This document shows, in pieces, positions 18,201 through 26,977 of a stretch of 64,000 nt of DNA. This DNA comes from Streptomyces clavifer. GTDB lineage: Bacteria > Actinomycetota > Actinomycetes > Streptomycetales > Streptomycetaceae. How positions within the stretch are numbered: position 1 is the first letter of the stretch; every line of letters starts with the position of its first letter. The stretch lies in assembly GCA_014651175.1 (NCBI GenBank), contig BMWJ01000011.1, forward strand, positions 164,120 to 228,119, written 5' to 3'. The position numbers and the translations under genes were made by a program. The notes under the pieces are model-generated. The model was not told where the DNA came from and searched no databases. It saw only the letters and a program-made list of their open reading frames with translations.

Positions 18201-18881
18201 TGCCGCCCCCTGGGCAAGGGGCATGAACGCGAGCAGCACCGTCGCCACGACAGCGCCGCCGAGCGTCGCGCCGGCGAGCACATCGTGCGGGTAGTGAACC
18301 CCCACCAGCACACGCAGTAGCGCGGCAGCCCCGGCCAGCGGCAGCGTGATCGCGGCGAGGCGGGGCCGCAGCACAGCGAGCCCGACGGCCAGGCCGGCGG
18401 CCAGGGTGGCGTGGTTGCTCGGGAACGACCAGTCCCCCGCTCCGGGGCATTCCGCGACAGATTCGGCGCCCGCGCGTAACGCACGGCAAGGACGCTCCTC
18501 GTCCACGACGAGCTTCACCGCTTCGCTCACCGCATAGGCCACGACGGTGCCCAGACCGGTCAGCACGGATCCGGCGACCTCCCGTGTGTCTTTGCGGCGG
18601 ATTGCCGCCCACCACATCCAGACCAGCAACAATCCGAGGATCACCAAGGTGCCCTCGGTGGCCACTTCCAGGAGCGGGCCCAGCCATGACGGTGCATCCG
18701 CCACCGCCCCGGCCATCGACCGGTACGCGGATGCCGAAGCTCCGCCCGTGACCTCGACAGCACCAGCCTCGCCCAGCCCACCGGGGGACAGCCAAGTGAC
18801 AACTCCTGCTCCGACTCCCAGGACGGCCAACGTGCCGAGCAGCCGAGCGGCTCGGACTTTCATTCGCGGTTCTCGTTCCAT
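17895..18881 (-). CDS. PAP2-family membrane phosphatase
   Basis: This is a lipid or undecaprenyl-diphosphate-type phosphatase. The three PAP2 motifs are present: KLVVDEERPC, PSNHAT, and GVHYPHDVLAG. About six membrane helices surround them. The conserved part ends near 18200 (FMPLAQGAASRLGRLRR), but the frame has no stop until 17895, so the last 100 or so residues are antisense to the response regulator. The extension is probably not functional and may reflect a lost stop. The start at 18881 (MEREPRMKV) is uncertain; the ATG at 18863 is an alternative. Confidence 0.82.
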   Translation of the reverse strand: MEREPRMKVRAARLLGTLAVLGVGAGVVTWLSPGGLGEAGAVEVTGGASASAYRSMAGAVADAPSWLGPLLEVATEGTLVILGLLLVWMWWAAIRRKDTREVAGSVLTGLGTVVAYAVSEAVKLVVDEERPCRALRAGAESVAECPGAGDWSFPSNHATLAAGLAVGLAVLRPRLAAITLPLAGAAALLRVLVGVHYPHDVLAGATLGGAVVATVLLAFMPLAQGAASRLGRLRRNDPGLVGHHRGSGPVVDAQPRQNGTHVGFDRSLHHMEPPGDLPVGQAASEEGQYLSFPSGEGVDLVAGGGAPAGQGARARSGEVRDDPGRDLR

Positions 18882-18949
18882 GAGGCCCGAACGTAGAAGC
18901 GGGAACAGCTGGGAACCCGAGCCGAACGGCAACACCGGACCCTGACGAT

Positions 18950-19245
18950 CGTCAGGATTGACAGCTCCGGCCACCTTCGTTCCGCGTCACACTGTGGCTG
19001 CAAGAAGCCGACGAGACAGGAGCGCGGCGCGTCGCGGCAAAGATGACCGACGCGGTCGCACTGGCCAAGCTGCACGGCATCGACGCGGTCGACCGGGCGT
19101 TGGGCCCCGAGGCGACCGTCGAGCGGTTCGCCGACGGCGACCTGATGGCGATACTGGCCCACAAGGTTGAGCACGACGACGCCGAGCCGACCCTGGCAGG
19201 CGAGGCACACAGTCTGCAACCGGGCACCTCCGCCTGGTCAGGCTT
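18950..19245 (+). pseudogene. IS21-type transposase (IstA-like) C-terminal remnant
   Basis: The frame reads TLWLQEADETGARRVAAKM, DAVALAKLHGIDAVDRALG and ERFADGDLMAILAHK. This resembles the C-terminal part of IS21 IstA proteins, and an IstB-like fragment lies 0.5 kb further on. An unrelated gene lies between the two pieces. The assignment is moderate, since no catalytic residues remain. Confidence 0.45.
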
Positions 19246-19268
19246 TAGGTCCCCGCGACGGGCGGGCC

Positions 19269-19709
19269 TCAGCCGTCCAACTCGTCGTCGCGAAGCCACC
19301 ACACCGGCGTGACCTCGGCCTCCGGAGCTGACAACAAGTCGATGGATCGCGGCGCACGGTTGCTCTTCGAGCCGAAGACCTCGAACCCCGCCGAGACCAG
19401 GATGGTTCTGATCGCCGGTGTCATCGCCTCGACCACTGTCCGGTGGTGCTGAATCAGGGGCATGTCGGGCCGCTCGAAGTCGACGGCCTGCTTGGCGCTC
19501 AACCACAGCCTGGAGCTGCACCGCCAGGTCACCTTCACGCCGGAGCAGTCATCGAACTCGCAGACGCTCACCTCCACTCCGGAGGAGACGATCTGGTCCA
19601 ACCCAGGAACGACGACTGGCAGACCCGCAGCAGCCAGCTCGCTCCTGGCCCTGGTCGCTATCCGTTCCCGCTCGGCCAGCACCGCGGCGTCCACCTTCCC
19701 CAACACCAT
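19269..19709 (-). CDS. Hypothetical protein, 146 aa
   Basis: A soluble protein with even composition and no membrane segment. It contains SSGVEVSVCEFDDCSGV, SRLWLSAKQAVDFERPDMPL and TPVWWLRDDELDG. I do not recognise a family. It sits between two IS21-like fragments on the opposite strand, so it may have been carried in by, or inserted into, that element. Confidence 0.55.
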   Translation of the reverse strand: MVLGKVDAAVLAERERIATRARSELAAAGLPVVVPGLDQIVSSGVEVSVCEFDDCSGVKVTWRCSSRLWLSAKQAVDFERPDMPLIQHHRTVVEAMTPAIRTILVSAGFEVFGSKSNRAPRSIDLLSAPEAEVTPVWWLRDDELDG

Positions 19710-19759
19710 CCCGGCACCCTAGCCGGATCTTCCTACCAGCACAGAAGGTGCAGCCTGAC

Positions 19760-19960
19760 ATGACTGAAGCGTCCAGCACCCTGATCCCGCCCAGACCGCG
19801 GATGCAGGCTCCCGCCGCAGCCGTCGCAGCAACCTCCGGGGCCGCGTTCAACGAGGCGGTCGCGCTGACCCGCAAGCTGAAACTCCCGCACATCCGCCGA
19901 GCCCTGGCCGAGATCATTCCGGTCGCGTGTTCACACAGCACCTGCCGGCAGGCATTCTGA
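19760..19960 (+). pseudogene. IstB-like N-terminal remnant
   Basis: From the ATG at 19760 the frame gives a 66-residue piece with NEAVALTRKLKLPHIRRALA, the typical opening of IS21 IstB helper ATPases. It breaks before the Walker A region. A further short coherent frame (AYGVVFAIADSYLPNG) follows to about 20069 but cannot be assigned. Confidence 0.55.
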
Positions 19961-20065
19961 CCAGGTTGCCTATGGCGTCGTGTTCGCCATCGCGGACAGC
20001 TACCTGCCGAACGGGACCCTCGGTGCCCGAGCGGCGACGATCACGAGCCTGCTGATGCTGGCGTA

Positions 20066-20660
20066 CTAGGGGTAGGGCTGCGAGGCGGTGTACACGTCAC
20101 AGGTGACCGCCAGATCCATCAACTGGTCGTGCCCGCGCAACCGGCCGCAGACCAGGCGGGCCTCACCGATCGGCGCCGGGTCCACGATCCGCGCGTAGGG
20201 GCCTGACCGGTCGATGCGCGTGTTGACGACCCAGCCGCGCAGCGTGGTATAGACCCGGCCCTCGGCGTCAGGGCGTCCTCGATCAGCTGCCAGTCCGCGA
20301 CGACGCTCTCGCTCCCGTCGGCGAACAGCAGGCTTGCCCTCTCGGTGCCCGCGATGCGGTGGTCGGGGTGGTCCAGCTCCTCATGTCTCAGCCCTCCAGG
20401 CTCGTACGGACGGTGGGCACGCTGTGGTCCAGCGCGTCGTGGAAGGGGGTGGGGCGGTTCACGGCCGTGTGGTCGGCGATTTCCGGGTCGGATGCCTGCG
20501 TCCGGCACCGCGCGCAGACGACATCCGGGTCTTGGACGAGCGCACGTGAACAGCCCGCGATATCGCGGGCGTCGTGGACGGGCGCCCAGACGGGTCCCGG
20601 GCATTCGTCGTCGGGGTTGTCGTTGCCGAAGCAGGGCATCAGCACGTCGAGCGCGGGCAC
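20066..20660 (-). pseudogene. Hypothetical protein broken by two frameshifts
   Basis: Three adjoining frames make one sensible protein of about 190 residues. MPCFGNDNPDDECPGPVW to HSVPTVRTSLEG comes first, then LRHEELDHPDHRIAGTERAS to WQLIEDALTP. The last part is DAEGRVYTTLRGWVVNTRID to VYTASQPYP, ending in TAG at 20066. The cysteine spacing suggests a small zinc site (CARC). The family is unknown. Confidence 0.5.
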
Positions 20661-20986
20661 GCTGGGGCCGTCGGTGCTGAGCCTCGGGTCAGGCGGTGGC
20701 CGCCGATCCGGACCGTAAGGAGCTGGGTGCCGCTGGCAGGAGCGCCACCATCCTCCGGAACAGTCAGGCGGGCCAGCTCAGGACCCAGGAACCGGCACAG
20801 CAGCGCCTCGTCCGGACGTCCGACCCGGTCACGGCGCAGCGCCTCCCCATGCCAGTTGTCGCTGAGACGCTGCAGGAGCGGGCCGATCCGGTCGATGTCC
20901 GAGGCGAACACGACCTGCCCGAAGCCCTCGCCCTCCAGGCGGGGACGCGCGGCGGCGACTACGGCGTGCTGGGCCCCGGCGGACAC
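20639..20986 (-). CDS. Hypothetical protein, possibly a fragment
   Basis: The frame contains EGEGFGQVVFASDIDRIGPL, DEALLCRFLGPELARLTVPE and TQLLTVRIGGHRLTR. A related coherent segment (SDLAIIRGVAYALALSDFSV) lies upstream in another frame, so the original gene may have reached about 21090. No family is recognised. Confidence 0.4.
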   Translation of the reverse strand: MSAGAQHAVVAAARPRLEGEGFGQVVFASDIDRIGPLLQRLSDNWHGEALRRDRVGRPDEALLCRFLGPELARLTVPEDGGAPASGTQLLTVRIGGHRLTRGSAPTAPACPRSTC

Positions 20987-21218
20987 TCCGCCCGGCCCCG
21001 CCCGGTCACCCGATCAGTGGCCACGCTGAAATCGCTCAGTGCGAGGGCGTAGGCGACACCCCGGATGATGGCGAGATCTGAAGATTGCCCACCCTGCGCT
21101 CGATGACGGGAGACAACATTTCGGTCAAGGCGACTGAGAGCAGCGTCTGACGGGGCAACATTGGGTTCGCCTCCGACGAAACAAGGCGGGCCGGCCCGAC
21201 TGCCGCCTGCACAAAAGG

Positions 21219-22436
21219 ATGATGTTGCCGCAAACACCGGAGACCCCGAAGGCGTCCCTCACCCCGCTGTTCCAACCTCCCAACCTGCCGCCTGCGCTGC
21301 CGCCTGCGCTGCCGTCTGCTCGCCGACGTACTCGCCGAGGTGTCAGGCCGCAGCCGCCTGTCCGGCTGAGTGCCCCGCGTCCCGATATGCCCTCACCTGC
21401 AGTTTTTGGGGTCTCGGCCGCGTGGAAGCGGTTTGAGCCCGCTCTCACCGCATTCAGCCGCGCCCGCCAACAACGGTTCAGCGACGCCCAAGCAGTCACC
21501 CTTGATCAGCAAAGGCTCGACGCGGCGCGGCAGGCGACCGAGAAGGCCCAACTGAATCCCAAGCGGCATGCTGCCGCGCTGAAACAGCTCCAGATTGCGG
21601 AACAGCGACACCGGGAGGCCCAACATCGATTCCAGGCAGCGGACTGCCGGCTCACCGACAGCGTCCAGGCGCTTCAGATGGCGCAGAAGGCTCTGACGAA
21701 CCCCGAGGAGAAGGAGAAGGCTGCTCTCCTAGTCCTCCGAGCCGAGCAGAAGGCCTTCAGCGGCTCTCTGCTGGTCACATCTGTCGAGTCTACGGGGGAG
21801 AGCACCACTCCCGCCGCCGTAGGAGTAGTGGCTGCCTCGACAGCGAAGAACATCCCCCTTAACCACCCTGACGGAAGGGTCTGCCCCGTATGCGAGAAGG
21901 GCGGACTCCAGCCTGGCCAGTTTCGACACAGGAAATGCGAGGCCGGGAAGCTGGTTCAGGTCGAGGAGACCTTGGAGGTGCTCCCCCTGAGCCCGGCCGT
22001 CATCCACGAGCAACGGCACCATGACAGGCGCTCGGAGTACCGACGCCTGGTCGCCATTGCCGAGCAGCGTGAGCCAACGATGCGCGGGATCCGACGCAAG
22101 GGCTCCTCCAAGCGGGCCCGGATTGAACAGTCAAGGGACGCCGTCCTTGTGCGCTGCGGCGGGCTGTGCGAGAACCCAGGGTGTGCGGGGCAGCCAGCCG
22201 ATGTAAAGGACGACGGCAGCGCAATCCTGGAAGTGGACCATGTCCACGCCCTTGAGGACGATGGTTCTGATCTTCCCTGGAACATGGTGGCGCTATGCCC
22301 CAATTGCCACCGCGTCAAGACGTACGGCCGCACCAGAAGAGAGCTGACGAAGGTCCTAGCTGAGCTCGCCCGGCAAAGGCATGCAGCATTGGGAAGCCCA
22401 GAGATTCACAAAGAGCCACATGCCACTTGGCCGTAG
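21219..22436 (+). CDS. HNH endonuclease-domain protein with coiled-coil N-terminus
   Basis: This encodes 405 residues. A Pro-rich leader (to about 60) is followed by a long helical region (about 75-185, rich in Gln, Ala and Arg). A zinc-ribbon-like CPVCEKGG...RHRKCEAG follows, and then a C-terminal HNH domain: CENPGCAG, the HNH core LEVDHVHALEDDGSDLPWN, and CPNCHRVKTYG. HNH nucleases cut DNA and occur in restriction, homing and phage systems; the target here is unknown. The start is ATG 21219 or 21222 with a weak AAAGG very close by; a later ATG at 21390 is possible. It lies beside the recombinase end of the mobile region and could be a defence or cargo gene. Confidence 0.75.
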   Translation: MMLPQTPETPKASLTPLFQPPNLPPALPPALPSARRRTRRGVRPQPPVRLSAPRPDMPSPAVFGVSAAWKRFEPALTAFSRARQQRFSDAQAVTLDQQRLDAARQATEKAQLNPKRHAAALKQLQIAEQRHREAQHRFQAADCRLTDSVQALQMAQKALTNPEEKEKAALLVLRAEQKAFSGSLLVTSVESTGESTTPAAVGVVAASTAKNIPLNHPDGRVCPVCEKGGLQPGQFRHRKCEAGKLVQVEETLEVLPLSPAVIHEQRHHDRRSEYRRLVAIAEQREPTMRGIRRKGSSKRARIEQSRDAVLVRCGGLCENPGCAGQPADVKDDGSAILEVDHVHALEDDGSDLPWNMVALCPNCHRVKTYGRTRRELTKVLAELARQRHAALGSPEIHKEPHATWP

Positions 22437-22536
22437 CCATACGAGAACCGGGTCTCCTCGGAGCACCATGGGCGAGGTGTGAAAGTTCTTGATCGTGCGC
22501 CACGCAGACGCCACCCCGCAATGCTCAGGACTGTCC

Positions 22537-23464
<928 letters not shown>

Positions 23465-23695
23465 GAGGCCGCGGCGCAGCCGGGCTTCGAGTACGTGGTG
23501 CAGGGCGGCTACGGCGTCGCCGGTCGCTTCCTGGTCGCCGGCGGAGTCCGAGACGAGGGCCCGGTAGTGGTCGAGGGACAGGACCTGGGTGGGGTGCCAG
23601 GTGGAGGCGAGCGTGGACTTGCCGGAGCCGGCCGCGCCGATGAGGACGATGACAGCCCGGTCGGGGAGGTTCGTGTCGTGCTGCTGGGGGGTCAT
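23465..23695 (-). pseudogene. AAA/P-loop kinase-like protein, 3'-truncated
   Basis: From ATG 23695 the protein reads RAVIVLIGAAGSGKSTLAS (Walker A), VLSLDHYRALVSDSAGDQEA and AVAALHHVLEARLRRGLTS. It then runs out of sense where the recombinase remnant begins. Intact relatives on Streptomyces elements are polynucleotide-kinase-like ATPases of about 170-200 residues. The ATG overlaps an upstream frame ending LPEGVRT as ATGA. The junction at RRGLTS is a probable recombination point. Confidence 0.65.
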
Positions 23696-23827
23696 GTTCG
23701 TACTCCTTCGGGAAGGCTGGTGGGGGCTGGTTCGTCGGCTGGTGGGGTGGGGAGGGTCAGGCTCCCGCCGTCTCGGCGGGCGGCGTCGGCGATCGCGTGG
23801 GTGAGGCGTTCGGCTGCCGAGGCGTGC

Positions 23828-24110
23828 TCATGGACGGTCCTGCGCGCGGCTGGCGATGTAGTCGAGCCAGTCCCGCTTGGCGTATCCGGTCCAGCGGGTG
23901 GCGTTGCTGATGCTGGTGCCGGTGAAGTCGGCGAGGACAGACGCCGGCAGGTCGGAGGCAAGCGCGAGACGAGCACTGTTCCGGCTGGCGAGAGGCGCGA
24001 TGCCGTGTCGACGGAGCTTCAAATAGAGGTAGGTGGCTCCGAGAGGGCGGGCGGGTTCCTGCCCGGGGAACAGCCACGGTGTTGTGCTGGCCGTCTGGTC
24101 GACGCTGCGG
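23828..24110 (-). pseudogene. Tyrosine-recombinase (TnpA-like) C-terminal remnant
   Basis: The frame reads TPWLFPGQEPARPLGATYLY, IAPLASRNSARLALASDLPA and TSISNATRWTGYAKRDWLDY. This is the typical C-terminal end of Tn554-type TnpA recombinases. The rest is replaced by the short duplicated leader at 24139-24181, so it is cut at its 5' side. No active-site His-Arg pair remains. Confidence 0.55.
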
Positions 24111-24138
24111 GCGCGGCCGGCCGGTGCGGCGGCGGGGG

Positions 24139-24181
24139 CGGGGGATGAGCATGGTGTGTCCTCCAACAGGTCGATGGCGGG
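24139..24181. repeat. Leader repeat, copy 1
   Basis: About 43 bases nearly match 26713-26756. Read leftward, each copy contains a GGAGGACAC ribosome site and a start codon followed by LIPRP codons. In this copy the start is ATG at 24152, but the frame joins the recombinase remnant out of frame. Confidence 0.75.
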
Positions 24182-24211
24182 TGGTGGCGGGTGGCCGGGC
24201 AGGGCGACGGG

Positions 24212-24445
24212 TCAGCGCTTGTGGAGCGGGTGCGTGTCCGGGACCTCCGCGGCAGACGGTGCGGGGAGGGTGGTGTGGATGTGGAGCGCGGGGCTGAACT
24301 GGGTGGGGAACTGCGGTGGGTGGTTGTGCACGATGGGCCGCAGGCTCAGTCCGCGCAGGGCGAGGATGCTGGCCAGCGCCCACATGGGGGCGGCCAGTCC
24401 GGTGGCGGCGGCACGGCCTCCCGGAGGGGATGCGGACCAGACCAT
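24212..24445 (-). CDS. Small hypothetical membrane-type protein
   Basis: This is a 77-residue frame with one hydrophobic segment (TGLAAPMWALASILALRGLS) and a Pro/His-rich tail ending HPLHKR. Small one-helix Spd-like proteins are common in this context on Streptomyces elements. No ribosome site is visible, so support is weak. Confidence 0.35.
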   Translation of the reverse strand: MVWSASPPGGRAAATGLAAPMWALASILALRGLSLRPIVHNHPPQFPTQFSPALHIHTTLPAPSAAEVPDTHPLHKR

Positions 24446-24509
24446 CGCGAGGCTGCCGGGCAGCCCGGATGGTGCGCTGCCCGGCGTGGTCGACGGCGGC
24501 TTCGCGCTG

Positions 24510-24677
24510 TTAGCGGACGATCATGTGGTCGGGGTGGCCGTTGTTCATGTGGGCCACGCACTGCGGGCAGTCCTCACGCGTACCGAGCCCGGCGTGCGCC
24601 TCGCGGCTGGCGTACGCGTGGAACCAACACTGCGTGCACTGCCCCCGGGGCGGGTTCGTGGCCTTGGCGCTCGCCAT
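24510..24677 (-). CDS. Small zinc-ribbon protein, 55 aa
   Basis: This encodes MASAKATNPPRGQCTQCWFH and then CPQCVAHMNNGHPDHMIVR. Two CxxC pairs suggest a zinc ribbon. A GGGGA site precedes the ATG. It resembles the small pRL2-8-type proteins that recur on Streptomyces plasmids and integrative elements. The role is unknown. Confidence 0.6.
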   Translation of the reverse strand: MASAKATNPPRGQCTQCWFHAYASREAHAGLGTREDCPQCVAHMNNGHPDHMIVR

Positions 24678-24712
24678 CAGCTGTCCCCCTGCGGGCGCAG
24701 GGCGCGGGCCGC

Positions 24713-25024
24713 CTAGATGAGGCGCTGCCCGGCGTTGTCGGTGATCAGGGCGGCGGCTTCGTGGAGCGGGCAGGAGGCGTCACCGTCGCGGTCCGGCTCG
24801 ATCTGCTCCGCCCGGCGGGCGGCGGTGGTGACCAGCTGCGCGAGCGCGGGGAAGAGACCGCCGGGAACGTCGATGTCCTCCTGGAGCTCGCGCAGGATCG
24901 CGGCGAGCTCGGGGGCGTCGACGTCGTCGGCGCTCAGGTCGTCCTCGATCTGTTGGAGGGCGAGCTGGGCGATGCCGAGCGAGCCGCGCACACGCTCCAG
25001 ACGGGTCCGGGAGCGGCCGGTCAC
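24713..25024 (-). CDS. Hypothetical helical acidic protein, 103 aa
   Basis: From the GTG at 25024 (AAGG about ten bases upstream) the protein is acidic and helical. It contains LERVRGSLGIAQLALQQIED, APELAAILRELQEDIDVPGG and CPLHEAAALITDNAGQRLI. Longer frames lack sense. No family is recognised. It is read in the same direction as the small zinc-ribbon gene. Confidence 0.55.
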   Translation of the reverse strand: MTGRSRTRLERVRGSLGIAQLALQQIEDDLSADDVDAPELAAILRELQEDIDVPGGLFPALAQLVTTAARRAEQIEPDRDGDASCPLHEAAALITDNAGQRLI

Positions 25025-25159
25025 CGCGTGGTGGCCTTGGCGGTGGCAACCAGAGCGGCAACCGTTTCCCAACCGTGGTGCCAGGCGGAGTCGAGCTGGA
25101 ACGCCCCTTCTCTGAACTAACGCAGTGCCAGGTGAGTTGGCTGTCGGTACCGTGTGTCG

Positions 25160-25879
25160 ATGCAAACCCGGAGAGCTATCGAGGTCCTGACAGGACTCAA
25201 GGAAGAAGCCGATCGCCGCGGGATGGAGCTTCGACCGCCCGGTGAGTTCTCATCCTGGAAGGGACGTGTGAGGTCAACCCTCATTCGAGCGCTCGGCAAG
25301 GATCACCACCTGCTGACCGACTTCGAGAACGTTCGATACTCGCTGATGGCATACACCAACCGCACCTCCGACTCAGAGTTCGGTAGGGCATTTTTGGGGG
25401 GCCTGCGGAAGGCGTGCGGTGTAATCGAAGCGGCGATCTTCGAGTTGGGAGAGGTAGGGACCAGCGACGACGCAGTGGATGAGACTGCCTTCGACCCCGA
25501 CCTGTGGGCTCATGTCCAAACGCACGTCCAGAATGAAGACTGGCAGACAGTCGCGAGCCAGACTGCAATCTTTGTCGAAGACACCGCTCGGAGATGGTGC
25601 GGAAGCCCCCGCGGCAATAGTGGCCAAACTCTCGTCGGCAAGGGGCTTTTCGCCAACGTCTTCGCATCCGACGCTCAATACCGCCTGGGTAAAGAGCCTG
25701 GCGAGTGGGAAGGGTGGCGGGGGCTGGGCATGGGGTTCGCTCAAGCACTGGGCAACGTGGACCGGCATAACATCCAGAAGCGGGATGACGCAAAGCGATA
25801 TGCGTTCGGCGTGTTGGGTCTAGGGAGCCTGATCTTGACTCAGCTTCGCCACCAGCATGGTGAAGACCTGCACGAGTAG
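25160..25879 (+). CDS. TIGR02391 (Ymh)-like protein, HEPN-related
   Basis: This encodes about 239 residues. The C-terminal half has the Ymh-like pattern FVEDTARRWCGSP, GQTLVGKGLFANVFAS, WRGLGMGFAQALGNVDRHNI and AFGVLGLGSLILTQLRHQHG. The usual RNPxAH of the family is replaced by NVDRHN, so an RNase-type HEPN site would be altered. No ribosome site precedes the ATG; the transcript may be leaderless. It lies alone on the plus strand within a leftward block, which suggests independently acquired cargo. Confidence 0.65.
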   Translation: MQTRRAIEVLTGLKEEADRRGMELRPPGEFSSWKGRVRSTLIRALGKDHHLLTDFENVRYSLMAYTNRTSDSEFGRAFLGGLRKACGVIEAAIFELGEVGTSDDAVDETAFDPDLWAHVQTHVQNEDWQTVASQTAIFVEDTARRWCGSPRGNSGQTLVGKGLFANVFASDAQYRLGKEPGEWEGWRGLGMGFAQALGNVDRHNIQKRDDAKRYAFGVLGLGSLILTQLRHQHGEDLHE

Positions 25880-25898
25880 CGAGGACAGACCGCATGGC

Positions 25899-26053
25899 TC
25901 ACGCTTCGGTTTGGGTAGAGCGAGCGACGATCTGATCGAGGGTCGGGATGCCCAGGAATACCGCAGAGGACTTGCGTTCTTGTCTCGAGTCGAGCTGGGT
26001 GAGCTTCTCCTCGGCTGCGGCAAGGCTGGTGGATAGACCTTGACCGGTTCCGT
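25899..26053 (-). pseudogene. Unassigned coding fragment
   Basis: A short coherent frame reads GQGLSTSLAAAEEKLTQLDS and SSAVFLGIPTLDQIVARSTQ before a TGA at 25899. No start is present and the upstream sequence changes frame. It is a remnant of unknown origin. Confidence 0.3.
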
Positions 26054-26113
26054 GAACGTGACCGGGTGGTCGTCGGAGGCGCCCTTCACCCGGGCGCAGA
26101 AGTCGTTCTGGAT

Positions 26114-26188
26114 TCAGAAGTCGCCGATCGCGCTCCCGGCGCGGGTCAGTCCGAGCAGGGCGGCGAAGACGGCGGGGCGATGCGTCAT
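26114..26188 (-). CDS. 24-residue peptide frame with strong ribosome site
   Basis: An AGGAG site stands well placed before ATG 26188. The product MTHRPAVFAALLGLTRAGSA plus four residues is hydrophobic. It may be the truncated start of a small membrane protein rather than a functional peptide. Confidence 0.3.
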   Translation of the reverse strand: MTHRPAVFAALLGLTRAGSAIGDF

Positions 26189-26307
26189 GCTGTGGTTCTC
26201 CTGATCTCGATGGGTGAGGGAGCGGGCGGCCGGCCTTTGCCGGTGCTGCGGCCGCCCGGGTTGTGCGGGCCCCCCGTCCCGGCCTGTGCGGTCGGGGCGG
26301 GACCGGT

Positions 26308-26682
26308 TCACGCGGCCAGCCGGTGAACGGCCGGGGCCGGGAGGGTCATGAGGCTGCTGGGGTGCACGGGCGTTCCGTCGAAGCACTCCAGGCAGCAGCC
26401 GAGTTTCTTCGAGAGGCAAATGTCGAACCGCCTCCGGCACTGGCCACAGGTCTGTCTGGCTGCCATCGCTCGATCGAGGGCCCGCTCCTGGGCGAGCGTC
26501 GGCGTGCGCTTGGGCTTCGCCAGGTCGACACGGAGCAGGAAGCCGCGGGTGGGATGACGGCAGGGCCACTGCGGGCGGGTCGCGCACAGCCTGCACCACA
26601 GGATCGCGACCGGGCCCTCGTTGTCGCCGGGGCTCAGCTGCATCTCCCGTAACTGCCGTCTGGTCACGAGCCCTTCGGGCAT
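26308..26682 (-). CDS. RRQL-type zinc-ribbon protein of mobile elements
   Basis: This encodes 124 residues with VTRRQLREMQLSPGDNEGPV, FLLRVDLAKPKRTPTLAQER and cysteine pairs CGQCRRRFDIC and CCLECF. This is a conserved zinc-ribbon-like family found beside transfer genes in Streptomyces elements. The biochemical role is unknown. Its start overlaps a short leader frame with a strong ribosome site, so its translation may be coupled. Confidence 0.65.
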   Translation of the reverse strand: MPEGLVTRRQLREMQLSPGDNEGPVAILWCRLCATRPQWPCRHPTRGFLLRVDLAKPKRTPTLAQERALDRAMAARQTCGQCRRRFDICLSKKLGCCLECFDGTPVHPSSLMTLPAPAVHRLAA

Positions 26683-26726
26683 CGTGCTGCGGTCGAACTC
26701 GGGCGCTGCGGGCGGGGGATGAGCAC
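26664..26726 (-). CDS. Possible 20-codon leader peptide
   Basis: A GTG at 26726 lies behind GGAGGACAC and encodes VLIPRPQRPSSTAARCPKGS, ending at 26664 inside the RRQL gene. The overlap with the RRQL start at 26682 suggests translational coupling. The upstream part repeats at 24139. Confidence 0.35.
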   Translation of the reverse strand: MLIPRPQRPSSTAARCPKGS

Positions 26727-26756
26727 GGGGTGTCCTCCAACAGGGTTGATGGCGGG
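26713..26756. repeat. Leader repeat, copy 2
   Basis: This copy nearly matches 24139-24181 with a few substitutions and one extra base. It contains the same ribosome site and the start of the short leader frame before the RRQL gene. Confidence 0.75.
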
Positions 26757-26935
26757 CAGTGCTGCGCCCCGCCGGCGGAAGAACCCGTCGACGGGGCGGA
26801 AGGGGTGAGGCGTGCGGCCGGGCGGCCTGTCCGGTCCTCGCCGGCCCCGAAGGCGGGGTGGGCGAGGACCAGGCAGAGCGTCAGGTCGGCGGCGGGTGCT
26901 CGTGCCGCGGGGTGCGGGGCAGCGCGGACGGGGAC

Positions 26936-26962
26936 GGCGCGCCCCTGGTGTGGGGGCGCGCC
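26936..26962 (-). terminator. Terminator after the TraB-like gene
   Basis: A perfect 10-base stem GGCGCGCCCC/GGGGCGCGCC closes a 7-base loop, 16 bases past the TraB stop in the leftward direction. Confidence 0.75.
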
Positions 26963-26977
26963 GTTGTGGGACAGCGG

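Noticed and set aside
21219-22436. HNH protein as a CRISPR effector
   Set aside because: It is 21 kb from the cas genes, within a different block, and has no RuvC or other Cas domain.
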